64,000 nt of DNA from Nocardioides panzhihuensis (GTDB taxonomy: Bacteria; Actinomycetota; Actinomycetes; Propionibacteriales; Nocardioidaceae), in NCBI RefSeq assembly GCF_013408335.1, contig NZ_JACBZR010000001.1, forward strand, positions 5,109,501 to 5,173,500, given 5' to 3'. The number at the start of each line of letters is the position of its first letter. Position 1 is the stretch's first letter. Below are positions 53,535 through 62,416 of the stretch, piece by piece. The notes below the pieces were generated by a model that did not search any database, was not told the origin of the DNA, and saw nothing but the letters and a program-made list of their open reading frames with translations. The position numbers and the translations under genes are program-made.

Positions 53535-54961
53535 CTGTTCAGCGCCCCTTTGTCGAGCTTGACGATCTGGGTCTCCTCAGCGGCGAGGTCTTCATCGGAC
53601 GGTGCTGTCGGCAGTGGACGGCGGGACTGGTCCGAGACGCGCAACAGCAGGGCCACGATCACCCAGTTGGCGACCAGCGAAGATCCACCATACGAGAGGA
53701 ACGGTGTGGTCAGACCAGTCAGCGGGATCAGCCCGGTCACGCCACCGACGACCACGAAGGTCTGCAGGGCGATCGAGGTGGCCAGGCCGACGGAGAGCAG
53801 CTTGCCGAAGTCGTCGCGGGCCACGATCGCAGTGCGGAGGCCGCGCTCGACGATCAGGCCGTAGCACAGCAGCAGCGCGAGGATCGCGGTCAGACCGAGC
53901 TCCTCACCGATCGCCGGGATGATGAAGTCGGAGTTGGCGTAGGGGATCCGCCAGGGCTCGCCGGAGCCGAAGCCGCGCCCGATCATGCCGCCCCAAGCCA
54001 TCCCGAACAGCCCCTGGACCAGTTGTTCGGAGGAGGTGCCGTTGACGGCCTCCGGGTAGTAGTCGAACGGGTTCAGCCAGGTCAGCACACGGACCCGGAC
54101 GTGGCTGAAGAGGCTGATCGCGGCGAAGACGCCGCCGGCAAAGAGCAGGCCGCCGACGACGATCCAGCCCTTTCGCTCGGTCGCGACATACAACGTCACC
54201 ACGAAGAGGCCGTAGAAGAGCAGGCTGGAGCCGAGGTCGCGCTGGAGCACCAGGATCGCGAGGCTGATCGCCCACATCATCAGCAGCGGACCGAGGTCGC
54301 GTGCGCGCGGCAGGTCGATGCCGGCGAACCGGCGTCCGGCCAGCGCGAGGGCGTCGCGGTGGACCGCCAGATAGCCGGCGAAGCAGATCACCAGCAGCAC
54401 CTTGGCGACCTCGCCGGGCTGGAAGCTCACCGGGCCGAGCCTGATCCAGATTCGAGCGCCGTTGATCTCATTGCCGATGAACGGGAGCATCGGCAGGATC
54501 AGCATCACGACCGCGGCGAAACCCGCGGTGTAGGTGAACCGCTGCAGCATGCGGTGGTCGGGGACCAGGAAGAGCGTGACGAGGAACAGCACCACGCCCA
54601 GCGTCATCCAGGTGAGCTGCTGGCCGGCGAAGTCAGCGTTCTCAGCGGCCGGGCGGCTCAGGTCGAGCCGGTGGATGACCGCCAGACCGACGCCGTTGAG
54701 CATCGCCACCAGTGGAAGCAGCACCGGGTCGGCGTACGGAGCCATCAGGCGTACGCCGATGTGGGCCGCCACCAGGAGCAGGACCAGCCACGTACCGTAG
54801 CCGACGATGTCGACCGGGATCTTCCCCTCGACCCCGAGGCCGACCGCGACGTAAGCTCCGATCCCGACCGCCAGGGCGATGATCAGTAGAACCAGCTCGG
54901 CCCCTCGGCGTGACCGATGGACGAACACAGGCGTCGAGCTGGCCGGCGTAAAACCGCTCAT
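53531..54961 (-). CDS. rodA: Peptidoglycan polymerase RodA/FtsW (SEDS family)
   Basis: The 476 aa product has about ten membrane segments. SEDS features include ALQRDLGSSLLFYGLFV-like VLQRDLGSSLLFYG, AWGGMIGRGFGSG and LIPLTGLTTPFLSYGGSS. It polymerises lipid II and is encoded next to its class B PBP partner. Confidence 0.95.
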   Translation of the reverse strand: MSGFTPASSTPVFVHRSRRGAELVLLIIALAVGIGAYVAVGLGVEGKIPVDIVGYGTWLVLLLVAAHIGVRLMAPYADPVLLPLVAMLNGVGLAVIHRLDLSRPAAENADFAGQQLTWMTLGVVLFLVTLFLVPDHRMLQRFTYTAGFAAVVMLILPMLPFIGNEINGARIWIRLGPVSFQPGEVAKVLLVICFAGYLAVHRDALALAGRRFAGIDLPRARDLGPLLMMWAISLAILVLQRDLGSSLLFYGLFVVTLYVATERKGWIVVGGLLFAGGVFAAISLFSHVRVRVLTWLNPFDYYPEAVNGTSSEQLVQGLFGMAWGGMIGRGFGSGEPWRIPYANSDFIIPAIGEELGLTAILALLLCYGLIVERGLRTAIVARDDFGKLLSVGLATSIALQTFVVVGGVTGLIPLTGLTTPFLSYGGSSLVANWVIVALLLRVSDQSRRPLPTAPSDEDLAAEETQIVKLDKGALNR

Positions 54962-56292
54962 GACCCACTGCCCGAGTCGGCGGCACTCTGGTCGGCCAGC
55001 GACTGCACCTTCTCCTGGGCGCCGGCCAGGTCCTTGCTGTGGATGCCGTCCTCGAGCTGGTTCTGGTAGGTCTCGGCCAGGTCGGCGACCTCCAGGTCAG
55101 AGGTCTGGTAGGGCTCGGACAGATCGAAGCCGATCATCGTGGTGGGTACGCCACGGAAGATCGTGACGTTGCCCTCCTGCTCTCCGATGTACCACTGGTT
55201 CTGCGACCAGACGAACCCGGTCGCGACCGCGATCCAGACGACGCCGAGAAACGTCATCAGTCCGAAGGCCCACCGCAGCTTCAGGTGCTTGGTCGGCGGC
55301 TGGAGGGCGTAGCGCATCTCCTCCGGGTCGGCGGCGATCGCGCCGTCGGGGATCTCCTCGTCGATCGGGTCCAGCTCGCCGGTGTCACCCATCCGGTGAC
55401 CGCGGAACAGGGCGGTCATCTGGCCGGTCTTGGTGGTCCTCCGCTTGAGCTCAGCCGCCGCACCCACCATCTGGGCTTCGAGGCCCGCGGAAGGCATGGT
55501 GTCGCTGGGCACGACATCGGCGACCACGCAGGTCACGTTGTCGGTGCTGCCGGAGTCGAGAGAGACCCGGACAAGCTCGACTGCTGCGAACTCGGGCGTT
55601 CCGGTGGCCAGGATGTCGGCGATCCGCGGATCGTCGACGTAACCGCAGACACCGTCGCTGCAGAACATCAGCCGGTCGCCCGCGGCGAGGTCGACGATGA
55701 ACAGGTCGGGCTCGAGCTCCCGGGTCCCGTCGAGGGCCTTGAGGATCAGGTTGCGGTGGGGATGGGTCTTGGCCTCGTCCTCGGTGATCCGCCCCTCGTC
55801 GAGAAGCGTCTGCACGAAGGTGTGGTCGTGGGTGACCTGGTGGATCGCGCCGTTGCGGAGGAGGTAGGCGCGGCTGTCGCCAACGTGGCCGACGGTCAGC
55901 TTGGCGCCGTCGAAGAAGCCGACGGTCGAGGTCGTGCTCGTGCCGTTGAGCGTCGGGTCGTGGTCGACCAGGTGGCCGATCTCGTCGTGGGCCATGTGCA
56001 GCGCGTGGGAGACCAGACCGATCAGGTCGTCGTCGACCAGCCCGAGGGCCGGCTCCTCGTCGAGCTTGCGCAGCTGCTGGACGGCGGTGCTGGAGGCGAT
56101 GTCGCCGCGGGCAGCGCCGCCGACACCGTCGCAGACGGTCAACAGCCAGGGGCCGGCGTACCCGCTGTCCTGGTTGTCCTTGCGCACCCGGCCGACGTCG
56201 GAGACCGCCGCGAACTCGAGGCGGAAGGGTCGGCCATCGGCAGGGCCGGGGTTCGGCGCGGGGTCAGGGGTTGGATCGGTCGCAGCGGTCAC
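54958..56292 (-). CDS. pstP: PP2C-type serine/threonine phosphatase PstP
   Basis: The phosphatase that reverses PknA/PknB phosphorylation. The 444 aa product has a catalytic domain with RKDNQDS, CDGVGG, HVGDSRAYL and MFCSDGV; the metal-binding aspartates are present. After a linker there is one membrane helix (about 330-352) and an external tail. Overlaps fhaB and rodA by 4 bp each. Confidence 0.95.
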   Translation of the reverse strand: MTAATDPTPDPAPNPGPADGRPFRLEFAAVSDVGRVRKDNQDSGYAGPWLLTVCDGVGGAARGDIASSTAVQQLRKLDEEPALGLVDDDLIGLVSHALHMAHDEIGHLVDHDPTLNGTSTTSTVGFFDGAKLTVGHVGDSRAYLLRNGAIHQVTHDHTFVQTLLDEGRITEDEAKTHPHRNLILKALDGTRELEPDLFIVDLAAGDRLMFCSDGVCGYVDDPRIADILATGTPEFAAVELVRVSLDSGSTDNVTCVVADVVPSDTMPSAGLEAQMVGAAAELKRRTTKTGQMTALFRGHRMGDTGELDPIDEEIPDGAIAADPEEMRYALQPPTKHLKLRWAFGLMTFLGVVWIAVATGFVWSQNQWYIGEQEGNVTIFRGVPTTMIGFDLSEPYQTSDLEVADLAETYQNQLEDGIHSKDLAGAQEKVQSLADQSAADSGSGS

Positions 56293-56768
56293 TTGCGCAA
56301 CTCCAGGATTGTCTTACCGATGCGCACCTGGGTCCCGAGAGAGATGGCTGTCGGCTGATTGATCCGGACGGACCCGATGTAGGTGCCGTTGGTCGATCCG
56401 AGATCCTCCACGAACCACTGGTCGCCGGAGACGGCGATCCTGGCGTGGCGGGTGGAGGCGTAGTCGTCGTCGAGGATGATCGCGGCATCGCTGCCGCGGC
56501 CGATGACGATGGGGGCCTGCGAGAGCGGCACGGTCACACCGGCGTTGGAGCCCGTGGTGACGGCGACATGCGTGGGTACGCCGCGCCTCGGCGCTCTCGC
56601 CGCAGGGGCCTTGCCGCGAGCCGGCGGTGCTGTCGGCTGGCCGGCGGAGGCGTTGGTGACCCGCGCCCCGAACATGTCGGAGCGGATCACCGACAGCGCG
56701 GCCAGCACGAAGATCCACAGGATCGCCAGATAAGCGACCCGGATCAGAAACAGAGTCAGCTCGCTCAA
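56289..56768 (-). CDS. fhaB: FHA-domain protein FhaB (FipA)
   Basis: A 159 aa protein: one N-terminal membrane helix (about residues 5-25), a linker, and a C-terminal FHA domain (GRGSDAAIILDDDYASTRHARI, then EDLGSTNGTYI). FHA domains bind phosphothreonine. In mycobacteria FipA connects PknB signalling to septal and wall proteins. Confidence 0.94.
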   Translation of the reverse strand: MSELTLFLIRVAYLAILWIFVLAALSVIRSDMFGARVTNASAGQPTAPPARGKAPAARAPRRGVPTHVAVTTGSNAGVTVPLSQAPIVIGRGSDAAIILDDDYASTRHARIAVSGDQWFVEDLGSTNGTYIGSVRINQPTAISLGTQVRIGKTILELRK

Positions 56769-57472
56769 CGGCGTTCCTCCACGATGTGGCTGGTGATGAC
56801 GGTGGTGCCGATGCGCACCTGAGAGCCGTCGTCCAAGGTGGCACTCGCCATCTTCTGCCCGTTGACCAGCATGCCGTTGGTCGAGCCGAGGTCATAGACC
56901 TCGACACGTACGCGGTCGCCGGCCGGGTTCGAGCGGAACTCGATGTGGCGGCGGCTGATGCCAGGGTCGTTGATGCGCAGATCGGCGTCGGTGCCTCGGC
57001 CCACGACGAGGTTGCCGTGAAGCGGGTGCCGGGTGCCGTTGATCTCCAGGTAGGCCTGCGCGCGGCTGACCTGGGTGTCGCTCATGTCGGCGCCGGAGAC
57101 GGCGGCCTGGGCGCGGCTGCGCACCCGGAACCGGCCGATGGTCAGGTCCTTCGCCTCGCCGAACTCGATGCTCACCCGGCCCGGGAAGACGAACCCCTGC
57201 GCCTCGGCGTGGTCCATCAGCTGGCGCTTCAGCTCTTCCTTGAGATGGGGCCCGTAGGACTCCAGCTTGCCCAGGTCGCTGGCGGACAGCTCCACGAAGA
57301 AGTCATTGGGGACCAGGCGACGCTGGCGGCTGAGCACCTGGGCGTTGTTGTCGATCTCGCGCTGGAGCGCGGCGACGATCTCCACCGACTTCACCTCGGA
57401 CCGGAACGCCTTGGCGAAAGCACCCGAGATGAACTGCTCCAGCTTCTGCTCGAACTTCTGCAGGCCGCTCAC
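56765..57472 (-). CDS. fhaA: FHA-domain protein FhaA (DUF3662)
   Basis: The 235 aa product has an N-terminal DUF3662 domain (KFEQKLEQFISGAFAKAF, QREIDNNAQ) and a C-terminal FHA domain (GRGTDADLRINDPGISRRHI, DLGSTNGMLVNG). In mycobacteria FhaA binds the phosphorylated pseudokinase part of MviN and reduces peptidoglycan synthesis; the pseudokinase at 6832 would be the local partner. It is the first gene of the operon, which has 4-bp overlaps at nearly every joint. Confidence 0.95.
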   Translation of the reverse strand: MSGLQKFEQKLEQFISGAFAKAFRSEVKSVEIVAALQREIDNNAQVLSRQRRLVPNDFFVELSASDLGKLESYGPHLKEELKRQLMDHAEAQGFVFPGRVSIEFGEAKDLTIGRFRVRSRAQAAVSGADMSDTQVSRAQAYLEINGTRHPLHGNLVVGRGTDADLRINDPGISRRHIEFRSNPAGDRVRVEVYDLGSTNGMLVNGQKMASATLDDGSQVRIGTTVITSHIVEERR

Positions 57473-57720
57473 GTCGATGCTCTCCTCTCAGGTGCCGGTT
57501 GGGCCGGTCGGGTCGGGTGGGGTGGTCAGTCGCGTACGGGCACAGCGGTGCCCCCGGATTCGGCCCGATCGTATCGGTGCACCCTAGGGGATCTGCCACT
57601 TCCCGCATTCTGCGCGGTTTCGATCCTCCCACGATCCGGTGACCGCCAGCGTCAAGGCGGGCGGGGTGCCGTCGTTTTGGGGCGGTGGGCGCGCGTGGGC
57701 TAACGTTTCCTCTGCTGCAC
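57473..57720. promoter_or_regulatory. Upstream region of the fhaA operon and of tRNA-Leu
   Basis: The 248 bp must hold the - strand promoter for fhaA and the + strand promoter for tRNA-Leu. A GATCGTATCG near 57566 could be a -10 for one of them. No repeat copy or gene is visible. Confidence 0.35.
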
Positions 57721-57804
57721 GCGCGAGTGGCGGAATAGGCAGACGCGCACGGTTCAGGTCCGTGTGTCCGAAAGGACGTGGGGGTTCAACTCCCCCCTCG
57801 CGCA
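57721..57804 (+). tRNA. tRNA-Leu (CAG)
   Basis: Acceptor GCGCGAG/CTCGCGC, anticodon loop TTCAGGT (CAG), a class II long variable arm (TGTCCGAAAGGACG), and T-loop GTTCAACTCC. CCA is not encoded. Confidence 0.96.
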
Positions 57805-57807
57805 CGT

Positions 57808-57844
57808 GAGTAGCCCCAGGGATGACCTGGGGCTCTACTCATTT
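57808..57844 (+). terminator. Terminator of tRNA-Leu
   Basis: GAGTAGCCCCAGG pairs with CCTGGGGCT-CT-ACTC (a 2-nt bulge), followed by ATTT. Confidence 0.8.
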
Positions 57845-57884
57845 CTGAAGGTAGTCCGAACGCATCCCTCTGCGGTGGGACGCG

Positions 57885-58520
57885 TCACGCCGGATCGTCG
57901 TCAGCACGCTCTTCCCGTGGGTCGGTCGACAAAGTGCCCGAGGCGAGCGCCTTATGGATCACTTCGACGACGACGGCGGCCAGCTCGGAGGCGCGGGCAG
58001 GATCCTCGTCGAGCATGATCAGCCAGGCGAACATCGGTCCGAGCAGCAGCACGTGGAGCACCACGGGATCCGGTCGATGCGTCAGCTCGCCGCGGACGAC
58101 GGCACGGTCGATGAGCGCGGCGACGTTGGAGCGCTCGACGGCGAGGAACGTCCGCTCGAACCGTTCGGCGAGGGCGGGGTCGGCATACACGTCCGCGAGC
58201 AGGCCGGCCATGACGCCGGCCGAGGACTCGGCGAGCTGGTCCGCGATCTGCGTCGTCAGTGCCAGGAGATCACCCTTGAGTGAGCCGGTGTCCGCAGCAG
58301 CCTGGTCGCGAGCGTCGTGCAGAAGGACGCTGAACGTCATCTCCTGCTTCGTCGCGTATCGCCGGTAGATGGCGGCTTTGCCCACGCCGGCTCGAGTCGC
58401 CACCGCGTCGACGGTCAGCGATGGGTAGTCGCGTTCGGACAGCAGTTCTCGAACGGCTTTCGCGATCGCGCGGTCGACTCGGTGCTCGCGGGGTCGGCCC
58501 ATCTGTGCTGCGGTTGCCAT
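57885..58520 (-). CDS. TetR-family transcriptional regulator
   Basis: The 211 aa product has a TetR HTH (LTVDAVATRAGVGKAAIYRRYATK) at about residues 30-55 and a helical ligand-binding domain with the C-terminal TetR_C_16-like shape. ATG 58520 is the start. It is divergent from the DUF3995 gene, with an operator-like sequence in the gap. Confidence 0.92.
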   Translation of the reverse strand: MATAAQMGRPREHRVDRAIAKAVRELLSERDYPSLTVDAVATRAGVGKAAIYRRYATKQEMTFSVLLHDARDQAAADTGSLKGDLLALTTQIADQLAESSAGVMAGLLADVYADPALAERFERTFLAVERSNVAALIDRAVVRGELTHRPDPVVLHVLLLGPMFAWLIMLDEDPARASELAAVVVEVIHKALASGTLSTDPREERADDDPA

Positions 58521-58527
58521 TCCACCA

Positions 58528-58550
58528 CTATACGGTACGGTCAGTATCGG
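58528..58550. promoter_or_regulatory. Probable TetR operator and promoter region
   Basis: CTATACGGTACGGTCAGTAT contains short inverted arms ATAC and GTAT around GGTAC. It lies between the TetR and DUF3995 starts, close to both. Confidence 0.5.
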
Positions 58551-58579
58551 AACTATTCGTCTCGTATAGGAGCCCGAAG

Positions 58580-59074
58580 ATGCCCGAAGCAAGCACCAAG
58601 AACCGGAGAACTGCGGCACGAAGGAGGCTGAGCGCGGTCGAGATCGTGGGTCCGGTCGGCCTGGGCGGGCTGGGGCTGCTGCACGCGGCATGGGCACTCG
58701 GGTGGCGATGGCCGGGCGGCTCCGACGAAGCCTGGGCGGAGCGGCTCGGCGGCACTACCGAGATGCCGACCGACGCCGAGACCTGGATGATGGCTCTGGT
58801 CCTCATCGGCGGATCCGGCGTGGTGGCGGCCTCGAGCTCGGACACTCTGCGGCCACCTCTGGTGCGCCGCCTGGTCCGGTTTGCGGCCTGGGGCGGGTCG
58901 GCGGCCCTCATCGGCCGCGCCCTCTACTTCCTGCCGCAGGACCTCGCAGGCGATCCAGGGATCTTCGACAAGCTCGACCTGACCGTGTATGCGCCTCTGT
59001 CGGCGACGCTGGGCATCTGCATCGCGACGAGCCTGCGACGATCCACCCGCCGGGCAGTGACCAAGGGGGACTGA
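58580..59074 (+). CDS. DUF3995 membrane protein
   Basis: The 164 aa product has four membrane helices and the DUF3995 pattern GLLHAAWALGWRWPGG. ATG 58580 has AGGAG 7 bp upstream. Function unknown; it is the presumed target of the adjacent TetR regulator. Confidence 0.88.
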   Translation: MPEASTKNRRTAARRRLSAVEIVGPVGLGGLGLLHAAWALGWRWPGGSDEAWAERLGGTTEMPTDAETWMMALVLIGGSGVVAASSSDTLRPPLVRRLVRFAAWGGSAALIGRALYFLPQDLAGDPGIFDKLDLTVYAPLSATLGICIATSLRRSTRRAVTKGD

Positions 59075-59083
59075 AAGGCCGGC

Positions 59084-59680
59084 CTATTCCTGGCGGGGGA
59101 GGTGCGCGGTTCGGGCTCTGAGGTGTGCGCGTTCGCCCTGCCCGCCGAAGAGACTCAGGATCTCGACGTCTCCCTTGCCGGTCGATCCGAACCAGTGTGG
59201 TTGTTGAGTGTCGAATTCGGCGACCTCTCCTGGGCCGAGAGTGAGGTCGTAGTCGCCGAGGATCAGGCGGAGCCGGCCGGTCAGCACGTAGAGCCATTCG
59301 TAGCCGGGGTGGGTGCGGGTGGAAGGGGCGGACTCGCTGGCGGGAATGGTGAGCTTGTAGGCCTTCGGTTCGCCCTGGTTTCTGGACAACGGGACGATGA
59401 CTCGACCGCCGGTTCGCTGGGCTTTCTGGGGCATCCTCGGATCGACGATGCGCGGCGCGGCGACGATCTCGTCGAGCGGTACGCCCATGGCTGCAGCGAT
59501 GGGCAGCAACAGCTCCAGGCTTGGTTTGCGTTGTCCGTTCTCCAGTCGGGACAGGGTGCTCTTGGAGATACCCGTGGTGTGGCTGAGATCCCCTAGGGAA
59601 AGGCTCTTCTTCTCTCTGAGCTGACGCAACCGGACGCCGACCTGGCTGAGGGTGGCATCGATGGCGGGATGAGTGGCCAT
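59084..59680 (-). CDS. XRE-family regulator with C-terminal cupin
   Basis: The 198 aa product has an XRE HTH (LRQLREKKSLSLGDLSHTTG, SKSTLSRLENGQRKPS) and a cupin-2 domain (THPGYEWLYVLTGRLRLILG, PGEVAEFDTQQPHWFG). The cupin probably senses a small metabolite. It is divergent from the flavoprotein fragment/efflux pair with a clear palindrome between. Confidence 0.92.
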   Translation of the reverse strand: MATHPAIDATLSQVGVRLRQLREKKSLSLGDLSHTTGISKSTLSRLENGQRKPSLELLLPIAAAMGVPLDEIVAAPRIVDPRMPQKAQRTGGRVIVPLSRNQGEPKAYKLTIPASESAPSTRTHPGYEWLYVLTGRLRLILGDYDLTLGPGEVAEFDTQQPHWFGSTGKGDVEILSLFGGQGERAHLRARTAHLPRQE

Positions 59681-59704
59681 GACTCCATCCCATCAGTTCG
59701 TTCC

Positions 59705-59722
59705 ACTTTCGGCAACGAAAGT
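59705..59722. promoter_or_regulatory. Operator of the XRE-cupin regulator
   Basis: ACTTTCG and CGAAAGT are perfect 7-bp arms around GCAA, located 25 bp upstream of the regulator start. Confidence 0.7.
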
Positions 59723-59765
59723 TGCTGATTCGGACGTGGGTTGGTGATCTTCGATCTCGGAGGTG

Positions 59766-59903
59766 ATGGCTATGGAGAACCATCGAGATGTTGTGATCGT
59801 CGGTGCCGGCGCGGCCGGTCTGTCGGAGGCGCTCGTGTTGACGCGTGCGCGGGCCGACGTGCTGGTGATCGAGGACGCGACCCGGAGCGAGGGCTGCTCA
59901 TGA
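59766..59903 (+). pseudogene. Truncated FAD/NAD(P)-dependent oxidoreductase (45 aa)
   Basis: The frame reads the N-terminal Rossmann strand-turn-helix VVIVGAGAAGLSEALVL then VLVIEDA, as in thioredoxin-reductase-like flavoproteins, but ends after 45 residues where about 300 are usual. Its TGA overlaps the ATG of the efflux gene (ATGA). The overlap could keep this short frame as a translation coupler; a simple deletion remnant is the other explanation. Confidence 0.6.
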
Positions 59904-61087
59904 GTGCCGTTTCTGCCCCGGCCCCTGCTCGGGCGAGTGTGCTGCCGCTGGGTGTGTATCTGCTCGCGTTCAGCCTCTTCGCCATGGGCAGTGCCGAGTT
60001 CCTCCTCGCCGGGGTGCTCCCCGCCGTCGCTGCCGATATCGACGTCAGCATCGCCACGGTCGGCTGGCTCATCACCGCATTCGCCATCGGAGTGGTCATC
60101 GGCGGCCCACCCTTCGCGGTCATCAGCCTGCGCTGGCCCCGCCGGACCGCTCTCGTGCTGACCCAGATCGTATTCGCCGCCTGCATCGCCGTCGGACTGA
60201 TCGTCGGCACCTACCCCGCGCTGCTCGTCACGCGGTTCCTCGCCGGACTCGCCTACGCAGGTTTCTTCGCCGTCGCGGCAGTCACCGCCGTCAGCATGGT
60301 CCCGCCGGAGCGCGCGGCCCGTGCGTCTGGTGTGGTCGTCAGCGGACTCAGTCTGGCGATGATCCTCGGCGGTCCCGCCGGAACGCTGATCGCATACAAC
60401 ACCCGCTGGCAGGGTGGGTTCTGGCTGGTCGTAGTGCTGACACTCGTCGGCGCAGCCGCCGTGGTCGCAGCGATGCCTCGTACCGCTGCAGTGGAGCGAC
60501 CCTCGGTGAGGCGAGAGCTCCGTACGTTGCGGCGACCGCGCCTCTGGCTCGTCTACGCGGTCACTCTGCTCACCACCGCGGCCTACATGGTCACCTTCAA
60601 CTACCTGGCCGAAATCCTGATCAACGTCACCCGAATCCCCGATGCCTGGATCGCCGCCGTGCTCGTCCTCTTCGGTGTCGGCGCCTACATCGGACTCGCT
60701 GTCGGGGGCCGGATCTCCGATCGGCGCCCCCACTTCACGATGATCGTCGGATCCACAGGGATAGTCATCTGTTCCGTGCTCATCGCATCCCTTGCCACGC
60801 AGGCGCTCGCCGTCGTCCCGCTCGTGTTCCTGCTCGGAGTAGCCGGCTTCGTGATCAACCCAGCCCTCTACGGACGCGTCTTCGCTCTCGCCGCCAGCGC
60901 TCCGACCCTGGCCGGAGCCACCACCGTGTCCGCGTTCCAGCTCGGAATCAGCTTCGTTCCCCTCATGGCCGGCGTCGTACTCAACGCTGGTGCGTCCATC
61001 ACGACCGTGGCCTGGATCGGCGCCGCGCTCGCTGCCATCACAGTCCCGCTCGTCCTCATCGAACGCAGCGCGACACGGGCGGGATGA
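59900..61087 (+). CDS. MFS efflux transporter, Cmx/CmrA (chloramphenicol)-like
   Basis: The 395 aa product has 12 membrane helices and close pattern similarity to Cmx/CmrA-type chloramphenicol exporters and related DHA1 sugar/drug pumps: LPLGVYLLAFSLFAMGSAEF, FAIGVVIGGPPFAV, and LRWPRRTAL. ATG 59900 overlaps the preceding short frame. Drug range cannot be told from sequence; probably controlled by the divergent XRE-cupin regulator. Confidence 0.85.
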   Translation: MSAVSAPAPARASVLPLGVYLLAFSLFAMGSAEFLLAGVLPAVAADIDVSIATVGWLITAFAIGVVIGGPPFAVISLRWPRRTALVLTQIVFAACIAVGLIVGTYPALLVTRFLAGLAYAGFFAVAAVTAVSMVPPERAARASGVVVSGLSLAMILGGPAGTLIAYNTRWQGGFWLVVVLTLVGAAAVVAAMPRTAAVERPSVRRELRTLRRPRLWLVYAVTLLTTAAYMVTFNYLAEILINVTRIPDAWIAAVLVLFGVGAYIGLAVGGRISDRRPHFTMIVGSTGIVICSVLIASLATQALAVVPLVFLLGVAGFVINPALYGRVFALAASAPTLAGATTVSAFQLGISFVPLMAGVVLNAGASITTVAWIGAALAAITVPLVLIERSATRAG

Positions 61088-61109
61088 CGGGCCGCGAACA
61101 ACGACCTCG

Positions 61110-61589
61110 CTATCGACCTGACGATCCGATCATCAGTCGTCGGGTGCGCGCCGGCGCCGTCGTCGGGAGCGTGGAGAGGACGTCGTCGAGAGTCACCTGG
61201 GCGAGGCTGCGTCGCCAGGCCTCGTGGGCGTCGGCCATCTTCTCGGCGAGGATGCAGGTGCTTCGACAGTCTTCGGACGGGAGCGCTCCTCGTCCTTGCT
61301 GGCGGATCTCGCGACACTCGTACGGCACGGACTCGCCGTCGACTGCCTCGACGATCTCCAGCAGTGTGATCTGCGTGGCAGGCCGCGCGAGTCGATACCC
61401 CCCGCGTGGGCCGGTGGTGGCGGCCAGCACGCCGCTCTTCACCAGCGCCTTGAGCTGCTTGGCCAGATAGGGCGCGGGAAGATCGAAGTATTCGGCCAGT
61501 TGCGCGGTCGAGACGCTGGTGCCGGGGTCGAGCTGCGCCAGGCTCGTGGCGCAGTGCAGGACCCACTCGGTGCTCAACGGCAGCTTCAT
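61110..61589 (-). CDS. Rrf2-family transcriptional regulator
   Basis: A 159 aa winged-helix protein: QLAEYFDLPAPYLAKQLKAL and TGPRGGYRLARP are the Rrf2 HTH and wing. Four cysteines, one in YECRE and three near EDCRSTC plus the N-terminal HCATS, could bind an iron-sulfur cluster or act as thiol sensors as in NsrR/IscR/RsrR. It is divergent from the NmrA-like gene. Confidence 0.9.
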   Translation of the reverse strand: MKLPLSTEWVLHCATSLAQLDPGTSVSTAQLAEYFDLPAPYLAKQLKALVKSGVLAATTGPRGGYRLARPATQITLLEIVEAVDGESVPYECREIRQQGRGALPSEDCRSTCILAEKMADAHEAWRRSLAQVTLDDVLSTLPTTAPARTRRLMIGSSGR

Positions 61590-61599
61590 GCCTTCATCG

Positions 61600-61635
61600 T
61601 ATCATCGATATTGTGGACCTTTGATGTCGATGATA
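61600..61635. promoter_or_regulatory. Rrf2 operator between the Rrf2 and NmrA-like genes
   Basis: TATCATCGATAT and ATGTCGATGATA are 12-bp arms with one mismatch around 12 bp. They cover the gap between the divergent starts, so both genes are probably repressed together. Confidence 0.7.
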
Positions 61636-61672
61636 GCGTCGCAGAGATCCATCCATCGAAGAGGGAGTTGTC

Positions 61673-62416
61673 ATGCGCATTGCGGTTGCTGGAGCGACGG
61701 GGAACATCGGGTCACTGGCGGTGACGGCGCTCGAGCGTGGCGGTCACGAGGTCACGCGGATGAGCCGTTCGTCGGGGGTCGACCTGTCGACCGGTGAAGG
61801 GCTCGATGAGGCGCTGGTCGGGGTCGAGGCGGTCCTCGACGTCACCAACGCGCCGGCTGCGGACGAGGCCGAGACCGTGTCGTTCTTCACCACGACGACC
61901 AGCAATCTGCTGGCCGCCGAGCAGCGACACGGCGTTCGGCACCACGTGCTGCTCTCGATCGTCGGCATCGACCGGGTCGAGGGAAACGCTCACTACGCAG
62001 GCAAGAGGGCGCAGGAGCGGCTGGTCTCCGCGGGCGCGGTGCCCTGGACCATCGTGCCGGCCACTCAGTTCCATGACTTTGCCGCGATGGTGGCCGGCTG
62101 GACCGAGCGCGACGGTGTGGCCACCATCGCGCCGCTGCTCGTGCAGCCAGTTGCGCCCGCCGACGTGGCCGATCTGCTCGCGCAGGTCGTTGCCGGAGAA
62201 CCCCAGGGACGCCACCTCGACGTCGCCGGGCCCGACCCGCACGACCTGGTTGACATGGCCCGCCGTACGCACCAGGCGCGCGGCCAAGACGTTCGGCTGG
62301 TGCCAACCTGGTCGGGGATCTTCAGCTCGGCCATGGCCGGCGACGTACTGCTGCCCGGAGCGGACGCCCTCATCGCCCCGACATCCTTCGACGAGTGGCT
62401 CGCTGAGGAACAGTGA
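61673..62416 (+). CDS. NAD(P)-binding, NmrA/SDR-like protein
   Basis: The 247 aa product has an atypical SDR Rossmann motif GATGNIGSLAV at its start, a VLDVTNAP strand, HVLLSIVGIDR and a Y-x3-K-like YAGKRAQ. Such proteins reduce or sense nucleotide-linked substrates. Regulation by the Rrf2 protein suggests a redox-stress role. Its end overlaps the convergent LysR gene by 47 bp. Confidence 0.87.
   Translation: MRIAVAGATGNIGSLAVTALERGGHEVTRMSRSSGVDLSTGEGLDEALVGVEAVLDVTNAPAADEAETVSFFTTTTSNLLAAEQRHGVRHHVLLSIVGIDRVEGNAHYAGKRAQERLVSAGAVPWTIVPATQFHDFAAMVAGWTERDGVATIAPLLVQPVAPADVADLLAQVVAGEPQGRHLDVAGPDPHDLVDMARRTHQARGQDVRLVPTWSGIFSSAMAGDVLLPGADALIAPTSFDEWLAEEQ

Noticed and set aside
58969..58987. 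GACAAGCTCGACCTGACCG inside the DUF3995 gene resembles the palindrome core
   Set aside because: Only the inner bases match; the arms are absent and it encodes ordinary codons (DKLDLTV). Chance similarity is likely.
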